A stretch of 64,000 bases of DNA from Chenopodium formosanum. Its lineage: Eukaryota > Streptophyta > Magnoliopsida > Caryophyllales > Amaranthaceae. The stretch lies in NCBI GenBank assembly GCA_024500155.1, contig CM044868.1, positions 31,035,165 through 31,099,164 of the forward strand, written 5' to 3'. The position numbers and the translations under genes were made by a program. Below, piece by piece: positions 10,601-21,718 of the stretch. Under the pieces are notes generated by a model, which searched no databases, had not been told where the DNA came from, and saw nothing but the letters and a program-made list of their open reading frames with translations. Each line of letters starts with the position of its first letter. Within the stretch, counting starts at the first letter, position 1.

Positions 10601-11924
10601 GGATTCTTGGTTATTTATCGATTTGAGTAATCGGTATTTAATTAAGATGAGTGGATGAGACTTGAAAGATTCTTGAAAAATATTCCTGTGATTAATTTGG
10701 CATTTTTGCATAAGCATAGTCGTTTTAACGTCGCGTTTAGGTTTGTCCCATAGGAAAAATTGAACAACTTGATTGCGTACGAAGGAAAACAGGGCACCAG
10801 TCAGATTTTCTGACTGCCGTGCCATGACAGAATCTGTCGTGTCACGGTGCAGTACACCGTCTGACGGTGTACAGTACCGTGGCACGTGAATCTCTGCCAT
10901 GTCACGGGGGTCATGTGTTAAACAAAAAGAGTAAACACATGAGGGTTAGCACCCAAACCATGGAGTTGAGTTCGATTTCATCACGAACTCGAGGAGCTTC
11001 CCGTTGGCATACACCCTCAAGGGAGGCTGCCTTGCTGACGCGTCCAAACTCTTAACCATGGTACACTTTTGACACCCAAAGCTTGACCAATAGTCAAATA
11101 TAGAACTTGATCTTAGGTTGCGAACTTTTTTTTACATCATCGTGACTAAATGCTACATGGTTTGTTTGGTGCTAACCCTCATGTGTTTACTCTTTTTGTT
11201 TAACCCATGACCGAGGGTTTTTATTTCCACATAGTAATTTGTACGGACCTAAAATCGACTAAAATCTGGAAAAACTAAAAAAAAAAAGACCTGGAACTGA
11301 GCAACGTGTCACGGCAAATCCTGCCCCGCCACGGTGAACAGTGCCGTGACACGGCGCTTTTTATCGTTTGATGGTAGATTGCACCGTGTCACGATAGTTA
11401 GCACCGTGACACGATGCCCAGGAGAAGTGTCCTGTTAGTCTTTTTTAGGTTTTTGTGCGTACGTATGTGGTTTATGTGTCCAGTTTGGTGTCATGTCTAG
11501 ATGTACGGTCATAACACACGTCCATAACCTCACTTAATCACTCACATGTTGTGTTCACACACTTTTTTCGTTAGTCGTGCACCATTTCATGACCGTATTC
11601 TAGGGTAGTCTTTTGTCGTTTTTTTTGAAGTAAGTTGGATAGTATCCTCCCAAATATTATTTTTTTTGAAAAAAAAAAAATAGAATTTCAAAATTATAGA
11701 ATTTTAAAATTCAATTTTTTTTTTTTTAATTTTTCCGGATGGGTTAAGATTAAGTTTGGTCATTAAAGATGTGTTTGTTTTGGTGTCACGGCACTTGGTC
11801 AAGAAGCAGGGGTAGATTGTTACGGTTCGAGTCAATACCTCAATAACCTCTTATTCCAAAAAGGCGTACAAGGAAACCACCACAATCATCTCCACAAGAT
11901 CCATCTCCAATCTACTTTCAACCA
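10601..11924 (+). other. GYP-A leader (untranslated)
   Basis: No gene. It contains two CCGTG/CACGG word clusters (10795-10920 and 11300-11430) and a long inverted repeat (arms 10909-10953 and 11168-11212, one mismatch in 45 bp). An A/T-rich run with poly-A and poly-T lies at 11665-11740. The leader ends at the gag ATG at 11925. Confidence 0.75.
10909..11212. repeat. 45-bp inverted repeat with ~214-bp loop in GYP-A leader
   Basis: Arm 1 (10909-10953) and arm 2 (11168-11212) are reverse complements with one mismatch; 37 bp of this is perfect (10917-10953 with 11168-11204). It could be a MITE-like insertion or an RNA stem-loop. I see no convincing target duplication at its edges. Confidence 0.8.
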
Positions 11925-13400
11925 ATGGCTACTAAGGAAGATATCGAGAACATCAACAGGACAATTGAAATGTTGTCTCACATAATGCAAACACTCACCA
12001 CTAGAGTCAACACGGTAGAGCAAGACAACTAGAACAATGTCACTGCCCCTATAATGGACAAGATTAAGGAACATATGAGTAAGATTTCTAAAGAATTCAC
12101 TTATGTGGAGCAACATGTCGCCTCTTCGTCCATAAGGGACAAGCTTCCTGAGAAGTTTTCCATTGCTGACATTCCCAAGTTCAAGCCTACTGATAATCTG
12201 CTTTTCCATTTGAAGGCTTTTTTCTGCAACCATGGCTCTTAAGGGAGTAGATGTGAAACTCTTCCCCATAGTGTTCCCTCTTTCCTAAAAACACGCTTGT
12301 CAACAATGGTTCTACTCTTTGGAATCCAAACATGTTGCGACCTGGGAAGATGTTGCTGAAAGCTTCATGAATCGTTACAAGTGTAACATTCAGGCCAAGA
12401 ATTCTGAAGGTGAACTCTCCATTCTCAAACAGAAAGAGAATGAAGGCTTCACCACTTACTTAAGCAGATGGAGGGACACAGCTGCACTCTTGGTGGATCC
12501 CCCCAAGGAAAAGAGATGATTTGCTTGTTCATTGCCAATTTGACTCATAAGTACAAGCAACACTTGAAGTTTTTTCCTCTGAGTTCCTTCGAAGCTGTAT
12601 ACGATATTGGAATCAATATCGAGGATGAACTGATGAAGATTGCTGGTAGCAACAATAATAACAGCAATTGGAAAAACAAGAAGAACGACACTCCTTCTTC
12701 TTCGTCTTCTAAACCCAATAATGCTACCAACAATATCGATATCAATGACGTGCTGGCCCTTAATGCTCCTCCCCAAAGATTCCAAAGGCAAAGGAGGGTT
12801 TACACGCCTTTAGGAATGACTTATGATGCTGCTTTTGACCGTTTGCATGGTCAAGGATTGATTATGCCAATCGGACCGTTTCCAGAACCTCGACAAGAGA
12901 ATAGAACCGCTAGATATGACCCTAATGCTTATTGCATGTTTCACCAAGGCAAGGGTCATAATACTGAGAAGTGTTGGAGGTATAAGGATGCGATCCAAGA
13001 CCTAATTGATGCTAATTAACTTCCTGTCCCTCCAGGGGGAAATAAGCCTAATATTCAAATAGGTCCTCTTTCTGATGCTTTGTCTATCATGGGAGATGAA
13101 GTCTCCTTTGATCCATTAGTACTCATTCAACTTGTGAATGAACCTTTGCCTGAAGTGGTTTTTTTCTCAAGCTATGAAGAATTGAATGGAATTTGGGATA
13201 GTGATGATGAAGACGTTTATCTCAAGGATATAGCCTGTTCGTCTCTTGGCACAAGTGAAGATGTTTGGGGAGACCTTGAGGTCAAGGTTCTGACCAGAAG
13301 TGGACGGTTGCAACAGCCTAGTCCACCTCCACCTCCACCGCAATCACAACCAATAGTTGACCCCATCGACCCTGTGAATAATGATGTGGTCAAATAATTA
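11925..13400 (+). pseudogene. GYP-A gag (broken)
   Basis: ATG at 11925 starts MATKEDIENINRT, matching the GYP-D gag start. A stop follows at about 12031. The same frame then continues with IPKFKPTDNLLFHLKA to about 12240. Frameshifts carry the reading to WEDVAESFMNRYKCNI (about 12350) and then YKQHLKFFPLSSFEAVYDIG (12550-12610). One zinc-knuckle-like module CMFHQGKGHNTEKCW is at about 12935-12980. The C-terminal spacer carries VLTRSGR (about 13287) and a proline run. A TAA at 13017-13019 interrupts the module tail (DLIDAN). Non-functional. Confidence 0.85.
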
Positions 13401-14159
13401 CTAACGACTAAGATGGAAGTGAATGTATGGAAGCTTTAGGCCACCTCTCACGAGCATCGAAAGGCTGTGATGAATGCGCTGGTGAAAATAAGAGTTGATA
13501 ATGATATGACTCCTCAAGGACAGGTCAACTTTCTCACTACTAAATTGCCATGTACTAGCAATTTGATTTCTTTTTCTGACAAGGATCTGCCCCCGGAAGG
13601 GGACCAACATAACAAGGCCTTACACCTCACTGTGGTGTGTAGGCAGATGAATGTTCCTATGAGCCTGGTTGATAATGACTCTGCAATTAATGTATGCCCA
13701 CTCTGCACGGCAAAGAAGTTGGGCATAAAGAATGAGGAACTAACTCCCTCTACTCAAGGGATTCGCGCTTATGATAATACTCGCCGTCAAGCCGTGGGTA
13801 CTATCATACTAAACATAACTACTGGGGCCATTGAACGTCGCACCAAGTTTCAGGTGGTGGACGTTAAGGCCTCTTTTAATCTGTTGTTAGGACGTCCTTG
13901 GCTTCATGAGGTAAAGGCGATCCCATCGTCGTTGCACAAGAAAGTGAAAGCCATAGTTGGAGGGGTTCTAATTACCATTGATGCCTCTCCCATGCGCATT
14001 CAAGTTATCGACACTCCTATCGTCCATGTCGAACATGACGAAGAAGATGAAGATATTTGGGGGTTTTCACTCGATGATGTTCTCATGATCGAAGAAGAGG
14101 AGAAGTGTCATCTCGACTTCAATCCCTATTCAAACACCAATATTAATGCCATTTTGTAG
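13401..14159 (+). pseudogene. GYP-A protease region
   Basis: A retroviral-type aspartic protease should cleave Gag-Pol. Open frame 13467-14159 (230 codons) contains a region reading LVDNDSAINVCPLCTAKKLG where GYP-V has ADNGSAVNVF: the Gly after the catalytic Asp-Asn has become Asp. Then come the flap-side segment (IRAYDNTRRQAVGTI), LLLGRPWLHEVKAIPSSLH and an acidic stretch HDEEDEDIWGF. The frame ends at a TAG (14157-14159) that continues in related sequence. A frameshift near 13430 separates it from gag. Loss of the active-site Gly makes it likely inactive. Confidence 0.8.
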
Positions 14160-15077
14160 AAGCAAGGGAATTTCCCTGGAATGACCCTCGTACTCAAAAA
14201 GAAAATGGCTGAACTTTAGGACCATCCTGGTGCACTCAAGAAAGATACCTTTGGATTGGGATTCAAGCCAACAAAAGAAGATGTAAAACAAGCCCTCTTG
14301 AAAATGAAGGCTCGCAATAACGCTCGAATCATGAAGACGGAAATGGACATGGATCCATATCCATTTACCCTCAATGGCCAATACATCAAAGAAGGGGAAG
14401 ACTTCCCATGCTATGAATTCCCAGAGCCTTTCGTCCACGATGGGAAGCGTGAACCAGGATTTGAGATGTTCCTCGAATGTGACTTTGTCGATGAAGGCGA
14501 AGAACTCTTCACAACTGAGAAACCAGCTAGTCCAAGCCTACCTGCAATGATGATTCCAAGCTCATTCAAGCTGTTATATCAAACAAGGATTTTGACCCCT
14601 CCGAGTTAATCGTCCAAGCTAATGATATTTCATAGGGATGGCGCAAGACATTGAGGATTATTACGCCAAGCGGAGAGAAGTTTAAAATAACCGCTGGCGA
14701 AGGTCCTATGTTTGATGAGTCTGAGTCGTCTGGGTCCGAGTCTGAGTCTAAGTCTGTAGACGAGTCCTTAGGGTCTGAGGCCGACCCTCTTTCTGCTATA
14801 GAGTCCAATCCTGAGTCTCTTGTTGAGTCTACTCTTTCCGGCGAGGTCACAGCTGACCTTGCCCCTCTTGATGTATTGACCGATGAATTCAATAAAATGA
14901 GTACCTTTGCTTACGATGCGTGTCATTCCCCTAACATTGATCAATATTGCTTTGCTAATGATTAAAATGACAAAGAAATAATAAAAGCAATGGAAGAACA
15001 CGAAAAATAATACGGCAGTTATTGAAGATACAGAAACATTTAATATTTCCAATGATACGACTATTAAAGAAGTAAAT
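14160..15077 (+). pseudogene. GYP-A protease-RT linker
   Basis: Frame fragments encode GFKPTKEDVKQALLKMKARNN, PYPFTLNGQYIKEG (about 14360-14400), an acidic serine-rich tract (SESSGSESESKSVDES, about 14715-14770) and LDVLTDEFNKMSTFAYDACHSPN (about 14870-14935). The linker is of unknown function but is conserved in GYP-D, GYP-V and the patch at 42237-42716. It is broken by the CACTA element at 15078, with TSD AAT at 15075-15077. Confidence 0.75.
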
Positions 15078-17056
15078 CACTACTACAAAACTTTGAAAAA
15101 AGGACCCCAATTAAAGACCCGTTATTTAACTAACGGGTTTGTTTAATGTAAGGGATCCAATATTAATTATAACAGGTCTGTTATATGTATTGAAAAAATT
15201 AAATAAAAGATAACAGACCCCGTATCTACTTTGAAGGGTCTCTTACCATTCCTCCTCTGACAGTAGTACAACCCTTTTTATTTGGTGTTGTACTCTTTTT
15301 CTTTTTTATATCTCATTATTGCCATTCATTCAAACCCATTCACATATCCACTCCTCAAAACCTCCGCCCAAGCCCAAATTAAAACCCTCATCATTTCTTG
15401 ATGAATCCGCCGTTAATTCCTCCTCCCTTCTCCATTGAATTAAAACAATGCTTTTATTCCAAGGATTGTAAATTGGGGCTATTTCTCTACTATGCTTGCT
15501 CTTTATCCTGTCAATTTTCTCAAGTTCAAGAAATCACCAAGTTAAAAGGAGATGTGGAAAAAAGAATAACATAAACCAATAGTCGATTCCGCATCAAAAA
15601 TCATCGATTACGTTCAATTTTTCCAAATACCGAAGGTCTAATTCTATTTTTCATTTGCAGAAAGAAGCTCAACCTCCTATGCTAATAGATCCGGAAATTA
15701 TGAAGAATTGTTGTCTAATTGTTTACCTAACTTCTGATCAAAATTGAGGTAATCGATCTATAATTGTTTTTTTTTTTTGATTAATTACTGAATGTGTTGT
15801 TTTTTTAGTAGAATTCTTAATTACAACTACTTCCATCTTTTGTTTTGGTTGTAGTTTTTTTCTCAGATCTCGCCTTTGGTTCATTTATCTGAGTTTTTCC
15901 AAGATTGTTGTATTTTATGTGAGTTGATTCACTTTTACAAATGTGTTATTCTCCTTAGTCTTATTATGCTTAGTTTTTTACTTCCATCTTTGTTTTGGTA
16001 TCTATGATGTTTATTACTTCCTCCGTTCTATTAATATTGCAAAAATGAACTTTTTGCACTATTCGTCACTCTTGTTTGACCATATAATATGAGTTATACG
16101 TTAAACAAAATATAGTCAAGTGGGATATTGTTGGATTCGTCTTATAAAATACTTTCACAATATCAAGTTTTTATAATTTTTACGCTTACACAATAATAGA
16201 TATTTAGCATATAAATTGTGTTTTGGGATGCGTAATTTCCTCCTTGTTGCAATATTAATAGAACGGAGGAAGTATAATTTTGGCTGTAGTATAGTGGTGT
16301 AATTTCTGTGAGTTCATTCACTTTTTTATTGTCTTATTTTTGTTGGATTACCAATTTTACGAGCAGTACTAGAGCTTTTATATGCTACTATATCAATTTC
16401 ATTAAAAGTGATTTACTAACTTGCTTTTTTTTTTTTGTCATGTTTGCATAATTTCGTCACATGAAATTCTCAAACAGTGGAGATAGAAAATGGAGTAGTC
16501 AAGTATTTATCGATGTAATTATAATTGTAAAGTTAAATAAATTCAATTTTTTGTTGCAAATTTATGTTGGATGAATTATTTTTTTCATTACATCAATTTT
16601 ATTTAATGGTTGTAACTTACTCAGTACAATTTTCTTCGTATGATTTATCCGCCAATTTTTGTATTGCATATAAACAAAATTTTCAAAATTCAAATATGAA
16701 CCTCCAAACCATAGCAAAAAAAAAAAATAATAAAATAAAAAGCAAAATTAAATTTTATTTTTTTTAAAAAAAATTGAAAGAACAAAGAAACCTGTTATCT
16801 GACATAATAGGTCTGTTTGATATCACTAAACAGACCCTTATCTTAATATAACAAGCCTCTTATTATTCTAAAATATTAATTTCATGACTTACACAATAGA
16901 CCCGTTATAACTTACAACGGGTCTCTTTGTACTAAAAAAATACCCCCTCTAACGAACTGGTCTCTTTATCAAACAGACCCCTAAGATAGAGACCCGTTGT
17001 GAGGCGGTCTTTCAAGCATATTTCAACGAATCTCTTTGCCCATTTTTGTAGTAGTG
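15078..17056. mobile_element. Non-autonomous CACTA transposon (1979 bp)
   Basis: Termini CACTACTACAAAA and TTTTGTAGTAGTG are exact inverted copies. The 3-bp duplication AAT is present on both sides (15075-15077, 17057-17059). The homologous uninterrupted sequence at 42457-42475 provides an empty site and confirms the borders. Subterminal zones carry multiple copies of a GACCCGTTA / TAACGGGTCT word in both orientations (15115-15240 and 16790-17010). No transposase ORF; the interior is AT-rich non-coding DNA with a Stowaway MITE inside. Confidence 0.93.
16017..16272. mobile_element. Stowaway-like MITE inside the CACTA element
   Basis: 256 bp with termini CTTCCTCCGTTCTATTAATA and its reverse complement, flanked by TA on both sides (16015-16016, 16273-16274). 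Terminal pairing, size and TA target fit the Tc1/mariner Stowaway type. Confidence 0.9.
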
Positions 17057-17398
17057 AATATCGGATTAACACTAAGTCAAGATGAACGCACAGAGCTAGT
17101 TAACTTGCTTAGTGAATTTGTTGAAGTATTTGCTTGGTCATAACAAGATATGCCAGGAATTGACAGGGATATAGCTCAGCATACGATACCACTCATTCCA
17201 GGTATAAAGCCTGTCAAACAAAAGTTGCGCCGTATGAAACCGGATGTGGCTCTCAAAATCAAAGAAGAAATCAGAAAGCAATTGGCCGCAGGTTTCATCG
17301 CACTTCGCAAGTTCTTTGAAAGACTCCGCAAGTACAACATGAGATTAAATCCAGCAAAGTGTGCATTCGGAGTCACATCAGGCAAATTACCCTAATAT
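17057..17398 (+). pseudogene. GYP-A reverse transcriptase with catalytic core deleted
   Basis: Sequence resumes after the CACTA element with the RT N-terminus: MPGIDRDIAQHTIPLIPG, KQKLRRMKPDVALKIKEE and QLAAGFI. It then jumps in frame at about 17298 to ALRKFFERLRKYNMRLNPAKCAFGV. In GYP-D about 140 residues lie between these points, including the DLNKA motif, fingers/palm and the Y-x-D-D box; all are absent here. The frame ends in a stop at about 17393. The element cannot encode a working RT. Confidence 0.9.
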
Positions 17399-17990
17399 GT
17401 GATCAGGTTTCGAGGGATTGAAATAGATCCCACAAAAGTCAAAGCGATCATGGCCATGCCACCGCCCAAGAATGAAAAGGAAATTCGATTTTTCATTGGA
17501 AGGTTGCAATATATAAGTAGGTTCATATCAAAACTCACGGCGATATGTGAACCTATATTCAAGAAGCTTAAGAAAAATGTCCCAGTCACATGGGATGATC
17601 ATTGTAAAAAAGCTTTCCACAAAATCAAAGAATACGTGGCAAACCCACCTGTTCTAGCGCCAGCAATACCTGAATTTCCTCTTCGACTCTACCTTACGGT
17701 CACAAGAGAAACGATGGGAGCAATGCTAGCACAAGAGATTGAAAGCAAGGAGAATGCAATTTATTATTTGAGCAAGAAACTTCAAGGATATGAGATGTGA
17801 TACACACCGCTTGAAAAGTTGTGTCTCGCACTTGTGTGGGCCGCATAGAAACTAAGACATTACATGCTCACCCGTACAGTGCATGTCGTTTCCAAGATGG
17901 ATCCTCTCAAATACTTGATCGAAAACGAAACACTCAATAGCATATTATCAAGGTGGATAGTCAACCTTGCTCAGTTTGACTTGAAATTTG
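17399..17990 (+). pseudogene. GYP-A RT connection and RNase H1
   Basis: Contains GIEIDPTKVKAIMAMPPP, FIGRLQYISRFISKL, PVTWDDHCKKAFHKIKEY and LRLYLTVTRETMGAMLAQ (RNase H1 start), then NAIYYLSKKLQGYEM, a stop at about 17798, LEKLCLALVWAA, a stop, and KLRHYML. This order is the RT tether plus RNase H1 of Ty3/gypsy elements. At least three stops make it non-functional. Confidence 0.8.
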
Positions 17991-18469
17991 TGCCAAAAAG
18001 CCATTAAAGGTTCTGCGGTTTCTGACTTCTTAGCAGATTTTTCGCTAGAAGAAGTTGAGAAAGAAGAAGATGAGTACGATTTCCCTGACGAAGATTTACT
18101 CATGACCGATGATGATAGCTGGACGCTCTATTTCGATGAAGCTTCAAACCAAAAAGGTTGTGGTGTAGGAATCTTGCTCGTATCACCCAAAGAAGAGCAT
18201 ATCCCAATTTTTATGATGCTCGACTTTGATGTCACCAACAATGCGGCAGAATATGAAGCATGTATTTTTGGATCAGAATCTACGGTGATTCTTCACTAAT
18301 CATTAACCAGATCTCAAAGAGATGGAAAGTGAGAAGTGAAAGTCTCGCTACGTATCAAGCTTATTTAGAAACTCTCACGGAGCAACTAGATGAAGTGGAA
18401 TATACGTACTTGCCTAGAGAAGAAAACCAGTTCGCCGACGCACTAGCTAAATTAGCATCAATGGTGCGA
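17988..18469 (+). pseudogene. GYP-A second RNase H (Tat-type)
   Basis: WTLYFDEASNQKGCGVGILL (about 18119-18178) and DFDVTNNAAEYEACIFG, then after a frameshift at about 18265 GDSSLIINQISKRWKVRSES and REENQFADALAKLASM. This extra RNase H between RNase H1 and integrase is a hallmark of the Tat group. The acidic residues in YFD, AEYEA, the GDS equivalent and FADAL are visible. The DGAS motif reads DEAS. Confidence 0.85.
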
Positions 18470-19826
18470 ATTCCAACGGATACAATCAAAATGCCATTGA
18501 CCATAGAAAGAAGATATGAACCGGCTTATGTTCACGCACTTGATGATTTACAAGAATCGCAAGAAGAAGATGAAGAACCATGGTATACAGATATCCTTAA
18601 CTACGTGACAAGAGGAGAATACCCTCCTAATGTTGATAAAAGGGCACGATGTGCTTTGAGGCTCCTGGGCTCACAGTATGTGCTCATCAGGGGAGAACTA
18701 AACAAGAGGACTGCAATAGGGAGAAATCTCTTACGCATAGATAAGAAAGAAGCTTACAGAACCATGGAAAACCTTCATGCTGGTAATTGTGGAACGCACA
18801 TGAATTCAAAGATGTTTATCCAAAAGATTCAACGACAAGGTTATTATTGGACTACTATGGAAAGAGATTATCACGAATACATCAAGAAATGTATGAAGTG
18901 TCAAGTCTACGCAAATTTACAGCACATTCCACCTTTGCTTCTCTACACATATACTTCTCCACGGCCTTTCTCTACTTGGGGCATCGACATCATTGGAAAG
19001 ATAACGCCACTAGGACAAGGGGGGCTTGAATTCATCCTCGTAGCAATTGACTATTTTACCAAATGGGTCGAAGCTGCCTCATATACTAAGCTAACGGCGG
19101 AACACGTAGCTCAATTCATTGAGAAAAATATCATATGCCGCTATAGGGTACCTCGTGAGATGATCAGTGATAATGGAACACATTTCCAAGTCGAATGTGC
19201 GGAATTATTACAGAAATATCATATCAAGCATCACAGATCATTACCTTATAGATCACAAATAAATGGTGCGGTCGAATCGGCTAACAAAAATGTGAAAACT
19301 ATCATCGAAAAGATGACGAAATATTACAAAGATTGGGCAAGTAAGCTACATTTCGCCCTTTGGGGTTATCGAACCTATGTTAGTACATCAACGGGGGCTA
19401 CCCCTTTCTCTTTGATCTATGGAGTTGAAGCTGTACAACCAATAAAGCTCAAAATCCCTTCTCTCCGAATCGCGTTGGAAAGCCAACTAGATGAAGTCGA
19501 TTAGATTAGAGCAAGATATGATGAATTAGTCTTACTTGATGAAAAACGCTTGGAAGCATCTCATCTTGTCCAAACCTACCAACAGCGTATGGCGCGACAT
19601 TTCAATAAAAAAAGTCAAGACTAGGAACATCAATGAAGGTGACCTGGTGCTTAAGGCACTTCGCAAAAATGTGTTAGATCCAAGAGGAAAATTCAGACCA
19701 AATTGGTCAGGCCCGTACATTGTTAAAGCCATCTTGTCTGGCGGAGCGACACAATTGGTAGACATGGACGGTAATGATTTCCACAATTTAACCAACTTGG
19801 ATCAACTCAAGAAATTCTATGCCTAG
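18470..19826 (+). pseudogene. GYP-A integrase
   Basis: The best-preserved pol part: open from 18260 to 19504. An HHCC zinc domain (CGTHMNSKM...GYYWTTMERDYHEYIKKCMKCQ, about 18788-18905), then catalytic Asp in FSTWGIDIIGK (about 18980), Asp in MISDNGTHF (about 19165) and Glu in GAVESANKN (about 19270). A stop at 19502-19504 and a frameshift near 19606 separate the C-terminal domain (VKTRNINEGDLVLKALRKNV..., ending NLTNLDQLKKFYA at 19826). The frame breaks make it a pseudogene despite an intact D-D-E triad. Confidence 0.88.
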
Positions 19827-20479
19827 TGGCATGGGTTCATGACCCAATAGAGCTACGTTTGGCTTGATAACTTTTTAAGGATACATAGGCAACCCCTCAA
19901 GGGGCCCCGACGTCTTTAAAAAATAAAATCCTTCCTTCATCGATCAAGTATACGCTCCAGTTCAGCATTGCGTCACGACAAAACAGAGCAAAATAAGAAA
20001 GGGAAGGGTTGCTGCGACACGGGACTATCCACCGTGTAACGGCACAGTCCACCGTGGCGCGGTGGAATTGCAAAAAAAAAAAAAAAAATATTTGCCGCAC
20101 CACGGGAAACTCTACCGTGTCACGACAAATATCCACCGTGGCACGGTGGACTTGTAGAAAAAAAAAATGTCGCGCCACGGAAATTTCCAACGTGTCACGG
20201 CATTTACCACCGTGGCATGGTGGAATTTTAGACTTTCCGATTTTTTTTAGTGACGCAGTCTTTGCGAATTCAGTTATTTGTTCGACGTTTTTAATTTTTT
20301 CTTCCATTGCGTCCGACTTCTTGACTCGGATATATATATATATATAAAAAGTCATTGTAATTTTTTTTTTAAGGGGAAAATAAATATGCTATTATTATTG
20401 AAATAAATGTGACTATAATTATTGGCATAATGCGCCTTATTTTACAAATTATAAATCATAAAGGCAAAGCAATATTGAT
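19827..20479 (+). other. GYP-A 3' UTR, proximal part
   Basis: Non-coding on the + strand. A dense cluster of CCGTG/CACGG palindromic words spans about 20000-20230 (accgtgtaacgg, gtgtcacgac, ccgtggcacgg). A TA run lies at 20328-20345 and an A-rich stretch leads to the end of the antisense ORF at 20480. Confidence 0.7.
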
Positions 20480-21718
20480 CTAATCCTTATTCATGTTAGG
20501 AACCTCCTTCTCTTTTTCAACTAGGTCGGCCTTCACCATTGATGTGTCTTTTGTTGATAAGGGAGGAGGAGATTGGTTACTTGCAGAAACGGTCCACAAA
20601 GGTCTTCTAATCCAATAAGCCTCGTACTTGTGAACGTTACTTTCATGCAATGATACTTCACGAGAACTATCGTTATAGCGTGGAACTACTTGTTCAAGTC
20701 CATACTGTCGCATTAGTCGAGAAGGACAATAAAAAGTCAGTGTTGAGATACTAGGAACACGGCAATACGGAGTATCATTCGTACCAACCATCCTAGTAAG
20801 CCTCCACCAAGGCACCACCCAACGAATGGAAAATTCTCTCTTTGCAAAGAAATTCTTCCAATCTTCATACGACATGTTCACAGAGTAATTCTTCTTCCCG
20901 CGGACTAGATCGTTAGGGCCATATTTTTCAATATCGTCCGGGGCTTCAAAGAGTTCTAAACGCTCCATCAACAAAATCTACCAAAAAAAAATCACTCGAA
21001 AAAAAAATTTGCAGATTCCATCGTGACACGGCAAAAGGCCACTGTGACACGGTGTCTGTTTTGTGTCATGGGGGCTACTCGGGGCATGTTTTTACTTGCA
21101 GCAGTACTAGAGAGCCCTTCCTGATGCTTTCCGGTTAGCTTTTGCTTCGTCAAGGCCGCGAAAAGTTTCTCCAAGGCACGTAGGCATAGGAGACCTCCCA
21201 GATTCAACATGTTCAAGCACAGACGCTAGACAAGCATGTCCTACCCTACTGTTTGCAAATAAAATCTTGCTAAACATGCAAAAAATATAAGCCCTTCTAC
21301 TGTATACATGATAAGACTCAGAGACAGGGCGATTGAAATATAAGTTTGCAAGTTTTTCTAAGTCTACCTTATTACCACACACAATTTTATTTGAATCTGG
21401 ATATTTTAGATTCAGATGGCGTTCAAAGTCTTGGTAATAATAATCACGTAGGGTAAGCATGACAATAAGATTTCCGGCAGGAAATCCAAATATGGCACCG
21501 AATTCCTCCGGCAGGGTACAAATTTCATCGTAATCAAATTTAAAACAATGTGTTTCTGGACTCCAATAGTCTAATGCTTCCCTGGAAAATTCATGTTCAA
21601 TCGCTACATGTCTCAGGGCTAGTAAACCCCTGACAAGAAACAATTCCAACTCTCTTTTGTCAGCATTGGTCAAAGAATAAGACCAGTCGCGCAATGTATT
21701 ATCAAAATTCTGAAACAT
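20480..21718 (-). pseudogene. GYP-A antisense ORF 2 (plant mobile domain-like)
   Basis: It faces pol from the 3' side. The N-terminal block (21718-21107, 203 codons) reads ALDYWSPETHCFKFDYDEI and LPEEFGAIFGFP, the signature of the plant mobile domain family (FW.p.t.tF.f...E.t.TLeD). The C-terminal block (20974-20480) reads FSIRWVVPWWRLTRM, YCRVPSISTLTFYCPSRLMRQYGLEQ and HKYEAYWIRRPLW. The gap looks like an intron: GT at 21095, AG at 20978, 118 bp, containing CCGTG/CACGG words. In one frame a stop precedes the splice site, so intactness is doubtful. Extra antisense ORFs in this position are known for Tat elements; their role is unknown. Confidence 0.7.
20978..21095 (-). other. Putative intron in antisense ORF 2
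   Basis: On the minus strand it runs GTAAAAACATG...TTTTGGTAG, with a T-rich tract before the AG. It joins two blocks that both look like PMD-protein coding sequence. It carries two CCGTGTCACGG-type words. Inferred from signals only. Confidence 0.45.
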
